A DNA stretch of 64,000 nt from Ichthyophthirius multifiliis (lineage: Eukaryota > Ciliophora > Oligohymenophorea > Hymenostomatida), in contig NW_004086143.1 of assembly GCF_000220395.1 (NCBI RefSeq), forward strand, positions 124,001-188,000, given 5' to 3'. Shown here piece after piece: positions 1 through 12,100 of the stretch (position 1 is its first letter; each line of letters starts with the position of its first letter). The position numbers and the translations under genes were made by a program. The notes beneath the pieces are model-generated. The model was not told the origin of the DNA and searched no databases. It saw nothing but the letters and a program-made list of their open reading frames with translations.

Positions 1-322
1 AAGGGCATATTCATACCTAATATCATTAAGTTTTATTAGTTCATTTCTGAATAATAAGTTAATTTGTTTAGTTAAATAGTTATTAGCTTAACCGCAGGCT
101 TTGACATATATTTTTTCTTAATTTTTTAGAGCTCCTAAAATCCAAGATTTAATATTCTTATCACTTGTTTTACTTGATATGTTAATATTTTCGGATTTTT
201 AATTTTTGACGATTTTTATTATTTTTTGATATAAATTTGTTTAAAATATAAAAAATTAATAAATAAAGAAATATCAATTATTTCCACTTTTTATACATTT
301 CAGCTCTTTCTTTTCTCCTCAT
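1..322 (-). CDS. Alba-like nucleic-acid-binding protein (partial, runs off left edge)
   Basis: Read on the minus strand with TAA/TAG as Gln, a conserved stretch begins near position 200 and runs off the window. It reads NINISSKTSDKNIKSWI, then LGALKN, then IYVKACGQANNYLTKQ and INLLFRNELIKL. This resembles the Alba fold: a first strand ending in a small-residue loop (SSK), a helix with conserved aliphatics, a strand followed by A-x-G-x-A, and a second helix. Alba proteins bind DNA or RNA, and the RNase P/MRP subunits Rpp20 and Rpp25 share the fold. The 5' part is unresolved: an ATG at 322-320 starts a basic peptide (MRRKERAEMYKKWK) in another frame, so an intron between about 200 and 300 is likely. 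The C-terminus is outside the window. The family call is moderate; the start is weak. Confidence 0.5.
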
Positions 323-2781
323 TTCTATTTGTATAGGAATGTCTAAAATATATAAAATTGAGAAATAAAGCTTGATTTATTATAAAATACTTTAATTTTA
401 TTTATTAAAATAATTTTTACATATTTTTAAATAAAAGTTCTAAATTTATTTTATTTTAATATTTTCTTTTATTTGTTTTTTTATTAAATTTTATATACTT
501 TAAATATTTTTTTATTTTTGATCCCCCCCACCCCCTTCTTCCTAACCATTTTTCAAAACTAATACACAAAAATTAAAGTTTTATATCTAAAGTATCAAAA
601 TTAATAACTTTTCAAAAAATAGGAAAAAAGGTTTCAATCGAAAGATACTAAAATGCCTTAATAAAATTTTAGAATATTCGAAAAAATACAAAAAATTCAG
701 AAAGATGAAAGAAATAACTGGGAATATAAAAAAAGAAGTAAAAATAATATGAATAATAAAATAAAAAAATAACTAAATATATATTTACTATTTAATAAAA
801 TATATAAAAATATTATATAAATTTTTATTATATATTATTTCGCTTCTATTAATATATTTTATATATTATTAATATATTGATATTATATAATAAATTTTTA
901 TTGTTTCCTTAATGTTTTTTAAAATAATGACTTTTATTCTTTGATTGTTTTTATAATAAAATAATATAACTAAATAATTTATTAATAATATATATTTTTT
1001 TGTTTACATTATATTAATTAATAAAGGTTAATTTTTATTTTCTTATTAAATATTACTTTTTGATTCTTAAATTGACCATAAAATTTTAAAAAATATCAAA
1101 GTTTTTTTGGTTTTTTTTTTTAAAAAAAAAATAGTCAAAACACATGATAGTATTATTTCATTATCCATTATATTAAAAAATTAAAAATTAAAATCAACTT
1201 TTTAAACTATATTTATAAATGTTTTTTATGTATTTGTTTCCTATTATTTAAATTTCCTAGAATATTCTAAAAAATTTGTGTAGCAAATAATAATCGAAAT
1301 AGTTATTTTTTGATTTATGTATTTTAAAAAATTTTATTAAATAAAAATAAAGAATATATAAAATAAAAGATTTAAACATTCATAAATTTTTCATATACAC
1401 TATTAAGTTATAATTTATTAATCACATTTTTTATTAATATGAGCCAAATATTTAATTTTTTTATTTATTGAGTTCTTTTTTTTAAAAGTATCTGTATTTA
1501 TTAAATATAGATCTATGTATTTTTTTCATTTTTATGACTTATAAATTTACAAATTTATTAATTAAATAGAATTTTTCTTTTATTCTGTAAAAAATAATTA
1601 AATATATATATTCAGTTCCATTGGAAATTTAAAACTTTTATTAGATTATAACTCTTTGTTTATTTCTCTTTTTAATTTGATTTCAAAAAAAAAAAAAACT
1701 ATTAATGGCTTATCTATAGAATGTTTTTCTTTCATTTTTTTCTAAGATCCATATTTTGTAAAAAAACACTATTATTATTCTTCTTTTGACAGTAATTCTC
1801 AATAAAATTTTCCATCTTTTACCAGCCACATAAAGATCTTTTACATTATATTTAATTTACTTAAACTGTATTTGTTTAAAGTTTAAGATTTGTTATTTAT
1901 GAAGTACTCTAGCCATGAAAAAAAAAACTTAATCATTAAAAATGACGTACTCGAAGTTTTTGTTATTATACACTTTTTTCATATTTTTTCTAAAAATTTC
2001 AAAAAAAACCTTCATTTATATTTGAGTTAAATACCTTTCTTAAAAGAGTTATTCTCCTTAGTCTTTAATTTATTTTTTTAAGTGTAAAGATAAAAATAAG
2101 TTATTTTTATAAAATAATTTTATAATTAATTATATTTTATATTAAAATAACGACTTTAATTATTATTTTAATACTTGTAATGTTTTATATTATTTTTTTA
2201 TTTTTTAAAAAAATCTTCTTATATTAGATAATAATTTTTATGAAATTTTTTAATTTTTAATTCTTTAATTTTCAGTTTCTTCTTCAATTTTTCACTTTTA
2301 TCTTCGATTTTTCAGTTTCTTATTCAATTTTAAGGTTCTTTATTTGTCAATTTCTGTATATTTTTATCATAAATTCTATTTATTTATAGAATTATTTTCT
2401 TTTCTTTTGTTTTTATTTTTATTTTTATTCTTGAGTTCATTTTCTCCAAAGAGTTACTAAAGAAAATGGTTTTCATTGATATTATTATAAAATTAGGATT
2501 TATTTATAATTCAAGTGTTTTTAATGATACATAATATTTTTTAAAAAAATAATAAATATTCAGCTGAAAGTTATTATTTTTCTTAAATTTAAATATTTAA
2601 TTAAAAATATAAATCAATTTAAAATTACTTTTTTGTGAAATTTTAAACTTATATATTAATTATACTAAAAATTAAGTATATATGATTATATGAAAAATAC
2701 ATTTTATTGTTAATATATTTTATATATTTTGTTTTAACTTTATTATTTATATTTTGATGTATAATATTAATATTTAAATTG
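323..2781. other. Gene-poor AT-rich stretch
   Basis: I found no conserved reading frame on either strand. The sequence is dominated by A/T runs and short AT microsatellites. The one compositional oddity is a C-rich tract at 523-535 (seven C, one A, five C). Confidence 0.5.
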
Positions 2782-2850
2782 CTTTGTTAACTTTTAGACA
2801 ATTCCTTTGTCTACTTTTAGTCAATTCCTTTGTTAACTTTTAGCCAATTC
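2782..2850. repeat. Three tandem copies of a 23-bp repeat
   Basis: Three head-to-tail 23-bp units lie at 2782-2804, 2805-2827 and 2828-2850. Each starts CTTTG and ends CAATTC. The middle unit differs at a few positions, and units 1 and 3 differ at one. It is more complex than the surrounding AT microsatellites and lies about 0.8 kb from the transposase relic. No coding role is visible. Confidence 0.85.
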
Positions 2851-3639
2851 TTTTTTGGATTTATAATATGAAAAACTACGCTCAACTTAAGTAGTTATAG
2901 GGAAATACAAAACTTTTAATATAAAATCACTCAATTTATTGAATTAAGTCTGTAAATTTTTATTTTAAATAATTTTATTATTTATCTAATCAAATAAATC
3001 TTTAAAATATTTGAATTCGTATATAATTCTAATAATTAAAATTTATTATTTATTAAGAAACTATATATTTATATAATTTTAATAAATTTTAAACCTAGGA
3101 ATTGTTTGCATACATCAAACTTTTTCAATTACAGATTTTTATTTTTCCCAAATAATTTCTTAAACATTTTTATATTCATAATTCAATTCTTAATTAATTG
3201 ATTCTTATTTACATATGGTTTCCAATATTATTAAAATAATTTTTATTATTAAAACTAATTAATCCTTAATTTCTTATAATTTTTCATATTAGTTTAAAAA
3301 ATAAATAAATTAAGTTTAATAAAATTTATCTATTATATTTTATAAGTGTTATAGAAATTTTGATATTTATATATTAATTATAAACTATTAATATATTATT
3401 AACTAAATCATTTTAAAGCTTTTCTCACTTATTTTTTTTAATATTATAATTTAAAAATTTAATATTTTTAATTAGCAAAGCAAAAGCTATTTAATAAAGT
3501 AAAATTAACACCAAAAATATTAAATACATATATAATTTTTAATTATTAAAGTTTTCTCACTTGTTAATATATTTAATCCTTTTAAAATTTTAAGTGTATT
3601 ATGAGAGCCAAACTTAAATAAAATATATTGTTAATAAAC

Positions 3640-4100
3640 AATATTTCTTTCTTCATTTAAGTTATTTTATTCAATTTGCATTCCAAGCACCTTCATAAAT
3701 TAATCATTTTAGATATGCCCATAAGTCCTCAATGGGTCTTATAGGAGATTTATAGCAGTTTTACATTTTTAAATATAATTATTTTTTTCTTCTTTTAAAA
3801 ATATTTATACAAAACCTATATAATGAGAGCAAGTAAGCCAGATCTGAACAAAACAAATTATTTTATCCCTAATACAACTTGATAATATTAAGAAACAAAT
3901 ATTTTTTAAAGTATTTATATCTTTATATTTATTAATTAACAAGTATTCCACATTGTATATAAAAAAATACAATCCACATCAAAAGCTTAGTTTATATTTA
4001 GCTTTATAAGTAGACTTAGTATTTTTTTGAGATAAAGTGACATTAATAGAATAAAACTATTGTTTCCGCTCAAAGACAATATTACTAAATGTAAAATAAA
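3640..4100 (-). mobile_element. Decayed Tc1/mariner-type DNA transposon (transposase 3' part)
   Basis: The minus strand at about 3700-3765 encodes YKSPIRPIEDLWAYLK. This matches the hallmark SPDLNPIE-x-LW-x-LK block that holds the last acidic residue of the DDE/D catalytic triad in Tc1/mariner transposases. It is followed by LIYEGAWNAN, as in the family's C-terminal helices. Several in-frame TGA codons, which are true stops in this code, interrupt the reading (for example just after AYLK and after WNAN), so it is a pseudogene. Upstream, at 3800-4090, short transposase-like blocks appear in shifting frames. I could not find terminal inverted repeats or a TA target duplication, so the ends are approximate. 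Confidence 0.65.
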
Positions 4101-4812
4101 TTATATAATCTAATTAATAATAAAACATTTTATATAATTATTAATTATAAAATAGCAAATTAATGCTTTTCTTAACAATTATAATTTATTTTTTAAATCA
4201 TAATTATCAAAAACTATTGAAAAACAATTAATTTAAATCAAAATAAAATATGAATTAGGAATTTTTATTTTATGTCTTTATTTTTAATAAAAAATACAGA
4301 AAAACAATATATGAACAAATAAATTATATATTAAACTAAATAAAAAATATTGTTATATCTATAAAATACAAAAAAAAATTATAAATAGTGTACTTTTATT
4401 TATTTTTTCATTATAAAAATTTAAATATATGAATTGATGCTTTTGAAATAAAACAAAAAATAAAGCAATTAATATTTTAAAACAATATTCTGCCCTCACC
4501 CATTAAAAAATTAAATATTTATTGAATTCTTCTTTTTTCGAATTTAATGTTTATTAATTTAATTCAATTTAATCCAATGCAAAATTAAACTTGAATCTGA
4601 ATTTAGATTCGAATCCAAAAAACAATTGTTTATACTCAATATATTTTTCGTTTATTTTACTTTTATTTTATCTTTTCTGTATTTTTTTTTAGTTCAATTA
4701 TAAAAACAAGGTTAATATTAATTTTTATTGATAATGTTTTTTTAAAAAATAAAATTAAGTAAAAATAAATAAAAACAATATGAACAAATAATTATTTTTT
4801 TTTTTTTTTTTT

Positions 4813-5330
4813 TCAAACTTAAATACTATATCTACACATTGGGCATTTACTATTTTATGTTGAAATTTTAATCCATTTTTGAATACATTCGTAATGAAAT
4901 TAGTGTCTACATGAAAGTTTAAGAATTTTATTTTCAAAACTTTATTCTTAGTTTTTTTCTTAAAACTGAAATTCTTCAAGGCATATTGAGCATTCTTTTT
5001 GATTATAATCAAATTTACTTTTTGCATTAATTATATTTCTATTTATATTCTTTTCGAAATGAAATTATGAAAAATAAAAAGAAGTATATCCACATAAATA
5101 TACAAGAAAAGTTTATTAAATAATAGAAATTAACTAAAAAGATATATATAAATATTAATTGTAATATTATTGAAATATTTAGCAGTTTAAATAAAAAACA
5201 AAAAATAAAATCCAAAAAATATATTTATAAAATTTATTAAATATCTTAATTATATCCAAAAAATAAATGCTTTTCTTGTAAAATATTTTAATTAGTAATC
5301 ACATATTTTCTTTGTTAAAATTATCAAAAT
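4813..5330 (-). CDS. RING-H2 finger membrane protein (probable E3 ubiquitin ligase), 5' end unresolved
   Basis: The C-terminal part, read with TAA/TAG as Gln, has a complete RING-H2 finger: CSICLEEF, then LSCRHQFHYECIQKW, then KCPMC. All eight zinc ligands are present (C-x2-C, C-x-H-x2-H-x2-C, C-x2-C). It ends in SIQV at a TGA (4815-4813). Upstream, about 5050-5330, is a very hydrophobic reading (segments such as LDFIFCFLFKLL and FLVNFYYLINF), suggesting several membrane helices before the cytosolic RING. That layout is common in membrane-anchored RING-H2 ligases. The hydrophobic part and the RING are in different frames around an A-run near 5025, so a short intron or an indel is needed. No in-frame ATG was found. 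The nearest neighbour is a cullin gene on the same strand. The RING call is strong and the N-terminus weak. Confidence 0.7.
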
Positions 5331-6000
5331 ATACTGGATTAATATTACTTACTAAAAAAAAAAAAGAGAAAAAGTATATTCTTTTTATGAAAAGCATATA
5401 ATTGTTATTAAAAAAAAATTAAACTTAAAAATATTAAAGTCTTTTAATATTTAAAAATTCTACTTATATCTAAACTTTAAAAAAAAATAGTATTAGTAGT
5501 TTATTAAATCATTTTTAATTCAATTTATCTTATTTTTATTATAGTTATTAATAAAAATAATAAAAGTAATAAAATAATAAAAATAATAAAATTAATATAT
5601 AATAAAATAACAAATTACTAAAAATAAATAAAAATTATATTTTTAAATTATAATATTTATAAAATTATATTCAAATTTTTTATTTTTTAATTCTATTTAT
5701 ATATTAAGTATTTATTTTACCAAATATTATTATATTTTTAAATATAGTTTTATTAAAAAAAAAACATTTTTTTTTATTTATGATACAAAAACTAAGGTAA
5801 AAATACAAATAATTTAATATTATATTGAATAAATAAAATATAAAAAATTATTATTATTGAAATAAAATATATACATTTATAAATATTTATTAATTAAATA
5901 TAATTAATAAATAAAAGAAAATTTATTTAAATTTAATAAAAAATTAAATAATATTAAAAGATATAAATAAAAAAATAAATAAATAATTATATATAAATCA
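5331..6000. other. AT-rich intergenic or 5' exon region
   Basis: No conserved peptide was recognised between the RING-H2 gene and the cullin stop codon. It may hold undetected first exons of the RING-H2 gene. The sequence is mostly A/T runs. Confidence 0.4.
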
Positions 6001-6920
6001 TCATGGGACATAATCAAAAGTATTAGGATCTTCTTATCTTCTAGTAATATAGTCATCTTAGAGGTCTTCTATACATTTTTTAAATTATTTTACATTTGGA
6101 TAGAATGTTTTTGAGCAATTTTTAACTAAATTAATAGTTTCTTCAAGTAAATCCTTATAACTCATAACTTTTTTAGATTTCATAATTCTCACAATATAAG
6201 CTTTGATAATCATAACTCTTGATTACTCAACTTCTTTATCAATATTTTCTTATTCTTTTTATGAAATCTATATATATAAAAAAATAGATTTTAAAATAAT
6301 AAAAAATTAATAAATACATAAGTAAATTATTTAGGAACAACAAAAATAACTTTTTTTTAATTCTCAAAAGAAGTATTTATACTAACAATACTTTCTAATT
6401 GGTTTTTTATAATACTTTCTAGCTGGTTATTTTACCCTCCTTCAAGTTACAAAATCTTATTTTTAATAAGCGGAATCAAATTTATATCAAAAATTTCCTT
6501 TGGAATTTTCGTTTTTATTTAAAGATCTTTTAAAGTACATTAGTAATTTTTCTCATCATTAATTTATAAACAAATAATCATTTGATAAGTATTTGATTTT
6601 AATGCATATTTTCCTTAAAAGTATTTATTGTTATTGCTTACAAAAAGAAGCTCGGCAGAACCCTCATTAAAAAGCCAAACAAGCTTTCTATTTTTATATG
6701 AATTTTAGTATTGTTTTAAATATTAATCCATTTGGGCTTAAAAGCATTTCGGAAATGAAGTTTAATCATTTTATATTTTTTTCAAAGGCCAAGCTACACT
6801 GTTTAAAATATAAATTTATATATTTTAGCTTACATTTAAGCTTCTGTAATTATCGTTTGTTTCTATGTCTTATATCATATTTTAAATTCTTTATATTGTT
6901 GATAAGGCACCTACATTATT

Positions 6921-6956
<36 letters not shown>

Positions 6957-8629
6957 AAACTATACTAAAATAGATATTATTTTTACTTTAAAATCTGTTA
7001 TTAATTATTTCTCTTATTATAAAGATTTAGATGAAAAAGTTATCAACCTTCTACATAATTGCTTTTGGAATGTAATTAAAAATTCATCCTTTTATGTTGA
7101 TAAATATCCAAAGAATTATATTATTTCTGTTTTTTTCTGTAAAAACTCTTAATCATTTTACTCTGTTTTTATTTAGAAAAATTTAAAAATAAGTTATGAT
7201 ATATAAAATATACATGTTTTCATTAAAGTATCACAATAAATAGCTAAATTATTTGCTGAAGCTTTACAAGGAATTAATCCTTAATAAAAAGAAAGATTTG
7301 TATTTCTTTAGAATATAATATTATCATTAAATAACAATTTATTTTATTCATCTATATCTTTTTTTAACTAAATAATTTCCAAAACAAATTACAAAGCTAA
7401 ATCCTCTAATTTTTATAATAAATAATATAAAGAATTATCTTTAATAAATAAATACTTTTATAATCATTTAGAGTTTTAATTGGAGTAGGTTTAAAATTTT
7501 TAAGCTTTTAATCCTATTCAGAATATATATCAATAATTAATTTTTCATAATATTTTTTTAGAAATTCCCCCATTCTTTCAAGAGAAGATTAATCTCTATT
7601 TAGTAAAAAAAAAAGCTGTTTTAATTCTTAGTTCTTTTTGTGTTTTAACATGTAAAAAATTCCTTATTATTAATCAAGAATTTTTTCAGATTAATTTTTT
7701 ATAAGAATTTCGTTTATTTACTATTAAATTAAAAGTTTAGATTTAGGATAATAATTATGTGCAAATTTATCCTCAAATTAAATTATATTTAATACATCAC
7801 TTACATAATCAGAAGTTAATTTTGAAGATAGTTATTATACAATTTAATTTAAATAAATACATTGCTTATAAATCTAAAATATATATATATTTATATATAT
7901 TTTACATTCTTTATATAAGGTATTTAAAATTTCTCTTTATAAAAATCATAATTTATAAGATCTTCATCATCCTCATCCTTATTTTAATTTTAATTTAAAA
8001 TATGAGCATCACTATCTACAACTATTTTTCCAGTTTATAAATTTAAATGGACTTTAACTTCTCTTTTAAACCCTTAATCATAAAATAATTGAATAACTTA
8101 TTTTATATTTTCTTAAGTAAAATCTTCAGATTGCCTTGCTTCTTAAACGGCTTTAAAAACTGATTCAATTAATTATATAGAAAGTTTTTCAAAATATTAT
8201 TTTCTAAAAAATTTAAAGTTTTAGAAAAAAAGGTCAATGTTTTAATGATGTACAAAAAACTTAGAAATCCATAAATTTAGGATGAGGAAATTATTGTATT
8301 ATGTAGATATTAAATTTATTAAACTTATTCCTGTTGGATTTTAACTTTACAAAAAGAGAAGTTGTTTCACTATTTTATTTACATATTCTTCTATTTGTTT
8401 TATTACCCAACTTTTTATTTATTCTGTGTTTGTTAATAATCTTGTTTAGCTTTTTTTTTTTTTATTTTTTTTTTATTTATTTTTTCTACTTAACTAAATT
8501 TGTATAATCTTTATTTGTAAAATTTATTTCTTCTCCAGTTTCAAAATATCTGTTTACTTTTGCTGTGTTTTCGTTTAATAAATTAAATAGGTTTTTTATT
8601 TATGTTTATAGAAGGATTTATGAAGACAT
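6001..8629 (-). CDS. Cullin (cullin-RING ubiquitin ligase scaffold), 7 exons, 786 aa
   Basis: Cullins are the scaffold of cullin-RING ubiquitin ligases: the N-terminal repeats bind a substrate adaptor and the C-terminus binds the RING protein. My model joins exons 8629-8490, 8449-7906, 7873-7456, 7405-7214, 7162-6966, 6920-6318 and 6267-6001. They total 2361 nt (787 codons), in frame, ending at TGA. Family landmarks appear in order: GIFYMLKHKKNQELKQLF, ANNLAIYCDTLMK, FQKQLCRRLI, IYILNSVAWPL, RKLVWLF with TYQMIICLQIN (cullin homology domain), and the C-terminal winged helix with MIIKAYIVRIMKSKK. The Lys in VRIMKS is the expected NEDD8 site, and the end FDYVP resembles the cullin Y-A/V-P terminus. 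The IYILNSVAWPL block looks closest to CUL1/CUL2, so an SCF-type scaffold is likely but inferred. All six introns are GT...AG and 32-51 nt. The overlapping plus-strand ORFs are shadows. Confidence 0.93.
6921..6965 (-). other. Cullin intron made of a T-run followed by an A-run
   Basis: This 45-nt intron reads GTATAG, then 23 T, then 15 A, then G on the minus strand. The flanking exons join in phase and restore the cullin alignment (the Ile-Leu before it, Asn-Asn-Val-Gly after it), so its removal is well supported. It could fold on itself as a T/A hairpin. Confidence 0.75.
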
Positions 8630-9192
8630 TTTTTTTTTTTTGTTTATTTTTTTTTTTGTTTCTAATAAATGAAAAATTTATTTCTTTATTTATTCTAATA
8701 TTAATATTATAATTATAAATATAAAAAAATAAAGATATATTTCTAAATATGTTTTTTTAAAAATAAAAAAATAAAATATAAACTTTAGAAAGTTTTTTGT
8801 TTAATTTTTTTACAATCTAAAACATATTTTTTTTTAAAAAAAGAAACCCAGATAAAAAAAGACTTTATAGATAGAGGTTATTTTATTTTATTTTTTTTAA
8901 AAAAGATTTTATTATATGATTTTTTTTCAAAAAATAAAATTAATTAAGTTTATTATATTTAAATTAATAATTTCAAAGAAACAACAAGTTATCATAGTTT
9001 TTTTTTTTTTTTTTTTTAAAGAATAATATTATTATAAAACTTTTAAGATAAATTTTCAATTAAAAATATTTTTAATTTTAATAAAATATTTTTTTTGATA
9101 CTTTTAGAGATAATTAATATATATAAAAACATTTTTATCTAATTTATATATATATATATATATATAAAAACAAAAATATAGTTACAAAAAAA
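8630..9192. other. Intergenic, AT-rich, no gene seen
   Basis: This is the spacer between two genes on the minus strand. It holds long T and A runs and a TA microsatellite near 9148-9166. No conserved peptide was found. Confidence 0.5.
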
Positions 9193-12100
9193 TCATATTT
9201 CTCCTTAAATATTAATTTTATTATTTTCTTTTTAAAGCATAGAGAATTCCTTTATTTTGAAAAAAACTCCAAAACTACTAAGTACATAAATTTAAACTTT
9301 TTAAAAAAACAAAAAAAAAACAATGAAAAAATTAGAATAAAAAAATAAAATGTTATACTATCTTCTAAAAAATTAAAAATTCCTTAAAAGCAAAATATTT
9401 CTTCATTTGGCATTTTTTGAAAAGAAAAATTAATTTAATTTCCTTCTTTTTTATTACCTATATTTATTTATTAAAATCCTGTTGTTTTTATTTTTAAATA
9501 ATTAATGTTATTTTCTCCATATTATCCTTCTATTATTTCAATTTATTCTTTATCTTTTAATATTATTTCTTGAAAACTAGTTCTTTCTAAATCTTAAAAA
9601 TAACCAAAACATGCTTCTTATTTATTTTATTATAAATAATTAACATATATTCCTACAATAAATTCATCTTTTTGCAAAAGCTTAATACTTTTTAAAACAA
9701 AAGGAACTTTTATATCCTAAACTTTATCAAATTCATTCCAAACAATATTATTTTAAGTTTATTTAGATACACCAAAAGTTTATATTCTTAAATTATCTTA
9801 TATATTTTTTGTAGATTAATAAAAAGAATGTAATTTTACTGAGGATTTTTATAAATGCTGTTTTTTTTTAAAAAAAAATTTAAAAAGAAAAAAAGTAAAA
9901 AAATGTACTTTATTGAACTAATTTATTTGTATTTCAGTTTCATATTTTTTTTACAATAATTTTATATTTGTTTCCTGAAGTTCTTTTATTTTTTATTTAT
10001 GGGCTTTACTAAATGAAATAATGTTTTTTTCAAGTTTTTCAATATTTTAGCTTATATTTGTTTATTTATGGAATATAATTTCTTATTTTCTGGTTTTTTA
10101 TCGTTTTTATTTATTATATTTTGTAATTTTTCTTCTAATATATTTATTTTTTCTTATAGCCTTTATTTATCTGCTTTCCTTTTTTATAATATGTATTCCT
10201 ATTCAAGTACTTATTCTTAAATTATAGATAAGTTTTGAATTACATTAGTAATTTAATCTATTTTTTTATCGTTTTTGAGAAGATTTTCTTATTTTCTTAT
10301 ATCTTCTTTTAGAGTATTATATGTTTTTTTATCTTAATTAATATTTTTAAATTAGATTTCTCTAAATTACTTAGAGATCAATTAATCTTTTTTTTTAACA
10401 AAAATTTTTGTTTTTTGTATAAAAATGTAATTTTCTTACTTTTATAAATTATATTATTTATTTTCTTATTATAAATTTTAAAGTGTTTCAGTATTAAAAT
10501 GTATTATATTTTCTACATTTTCTAATTCTTTTTATAACTATTCTTAATTTTTTATTTAAAAAAATATTACATTTATAAAAATAAAGAACCTTAAGAAGTT
10601 TAATTATTTTAAGATTATTTTTTAAATTTGAGAATATTTATTATTTAATCTATTTTTTATAAAAAAGGTTATAACTAGTTATGTTATTCAGTATTTTTTT
10701 TATTTGCTTTTTTTATTTTTGTTTATCTTTTTTTATATTTTTTGTTATATTTATTGAAAATAAAATGTTTTTTTACATTTATTTCAATTAATGTTCTTTT
10801 TATTTACAATTTTAACAAAAATCTTGATTTTTTTACATTTTTTTATTTATTTATACAAATTTAATTATATTTTTAATAATTAATAATATTTTCTGTTTCA
10901 TAATTTTTTTTTTTATAAATATTATCATTCTTCCTCATAATTTCTACTTTAAATATCTAACTTTTATATATTTTAATTAACATATTCTTCATTATATTCA
11001 GAACTACTAAAAGAGTTAAACCCTAATTTTTTTTTAAAAAAAAAGAATAAAAAATAAAAAAAAAATACTTTTATTGTTTTCTTAATATTTATTTTTATCA
11101 AATAAATCGTTTTTTTATTGAATTAATTTATATTTCTAATATAGTTAATATTCTCTTTGTGAAATTCTCTCAATTTATTATTTCAAATAAATGTTCTCAT
11201 TTTTCAATTCAATAATTTTATTATCAAAATTTTTCTAATTATATAAATAATCTTCTTTTTCAATTACTAAATTTTGAATATTTTTAGCATGATCCAATTA
11301 AGAATTTAATTTTAATATTTCCTTTTATTTTTCTAATAAATTAACTTATTATTAATTTTTGTATTCAACAATATTTTTTTCTTATTTTTCTTATTTTTTT
11401 AATAATTCTTTAATTTTTTATTTCATATTTAAATTTTTTTTTTCTTTCTCTTCATTTTTTTCCATTAGTTATTATATTATATTTTCCATTTCTTTATTTT
11501 TTAGTTCACTTTCTTATATTTTTAATTCTAGTTATTTTATCAGTTTATCTTTTTCATCTTAAAAAATCGTATTTTTAATATTATTTTATTTTTCGTTTTC
11601 GTTTTTTTCTTTAAGTTCTTAAATTAATCTTTTATTTTTTTTCTTTAAAAAAATTATTTATTCATTTAATTATGTTATTTAAAAAAAATAATCTTAGTTT
11701 GCATTGTTTAAATCTTAAGTATATTTATCATGATTTTCATTTCTTTGATTATCAAAAAGATTTTGTTCCATTTTTCTCTTCAATTCAATATTTTATTTTT
11801 TACAATATTCGATTTCTTATTTCATTTCTTCTATATAATTTTCTCTTTGGTTCATTTAGTATATTAACTTATTATTATATAATTCTTTTTTATTCAAATT
11901 TATTTCACATCCTTTTATTGGCGATGTTTATATTTATTATTGATGAGGAATTAAAAGCAAATCTTATTATTAAGGAGATATTTTTATAGGAATAAATTGC
12001 TTTTTTATTTATGTTTTTTATGGAGAATGAAAATATTATTATTAATATATTTTAGGGGTTGATGATATTATTTAGATTTATTAAGAAGGATTTATTTACA

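Noticed and set aside
4560-4630. tRNA-like T-loop (GATTCGAATCC)
   Set aside because: No matching acceptor, D-arm or anticodon arm could be drawn at the right spacing.
4813-5030. Standard-code 90-aa minus-strand ORF at 4755-5027
   Set aside because: It is a shadow. The RING-H2 finger is encoded in a different frame of the same strand once TAA is read as Gln.
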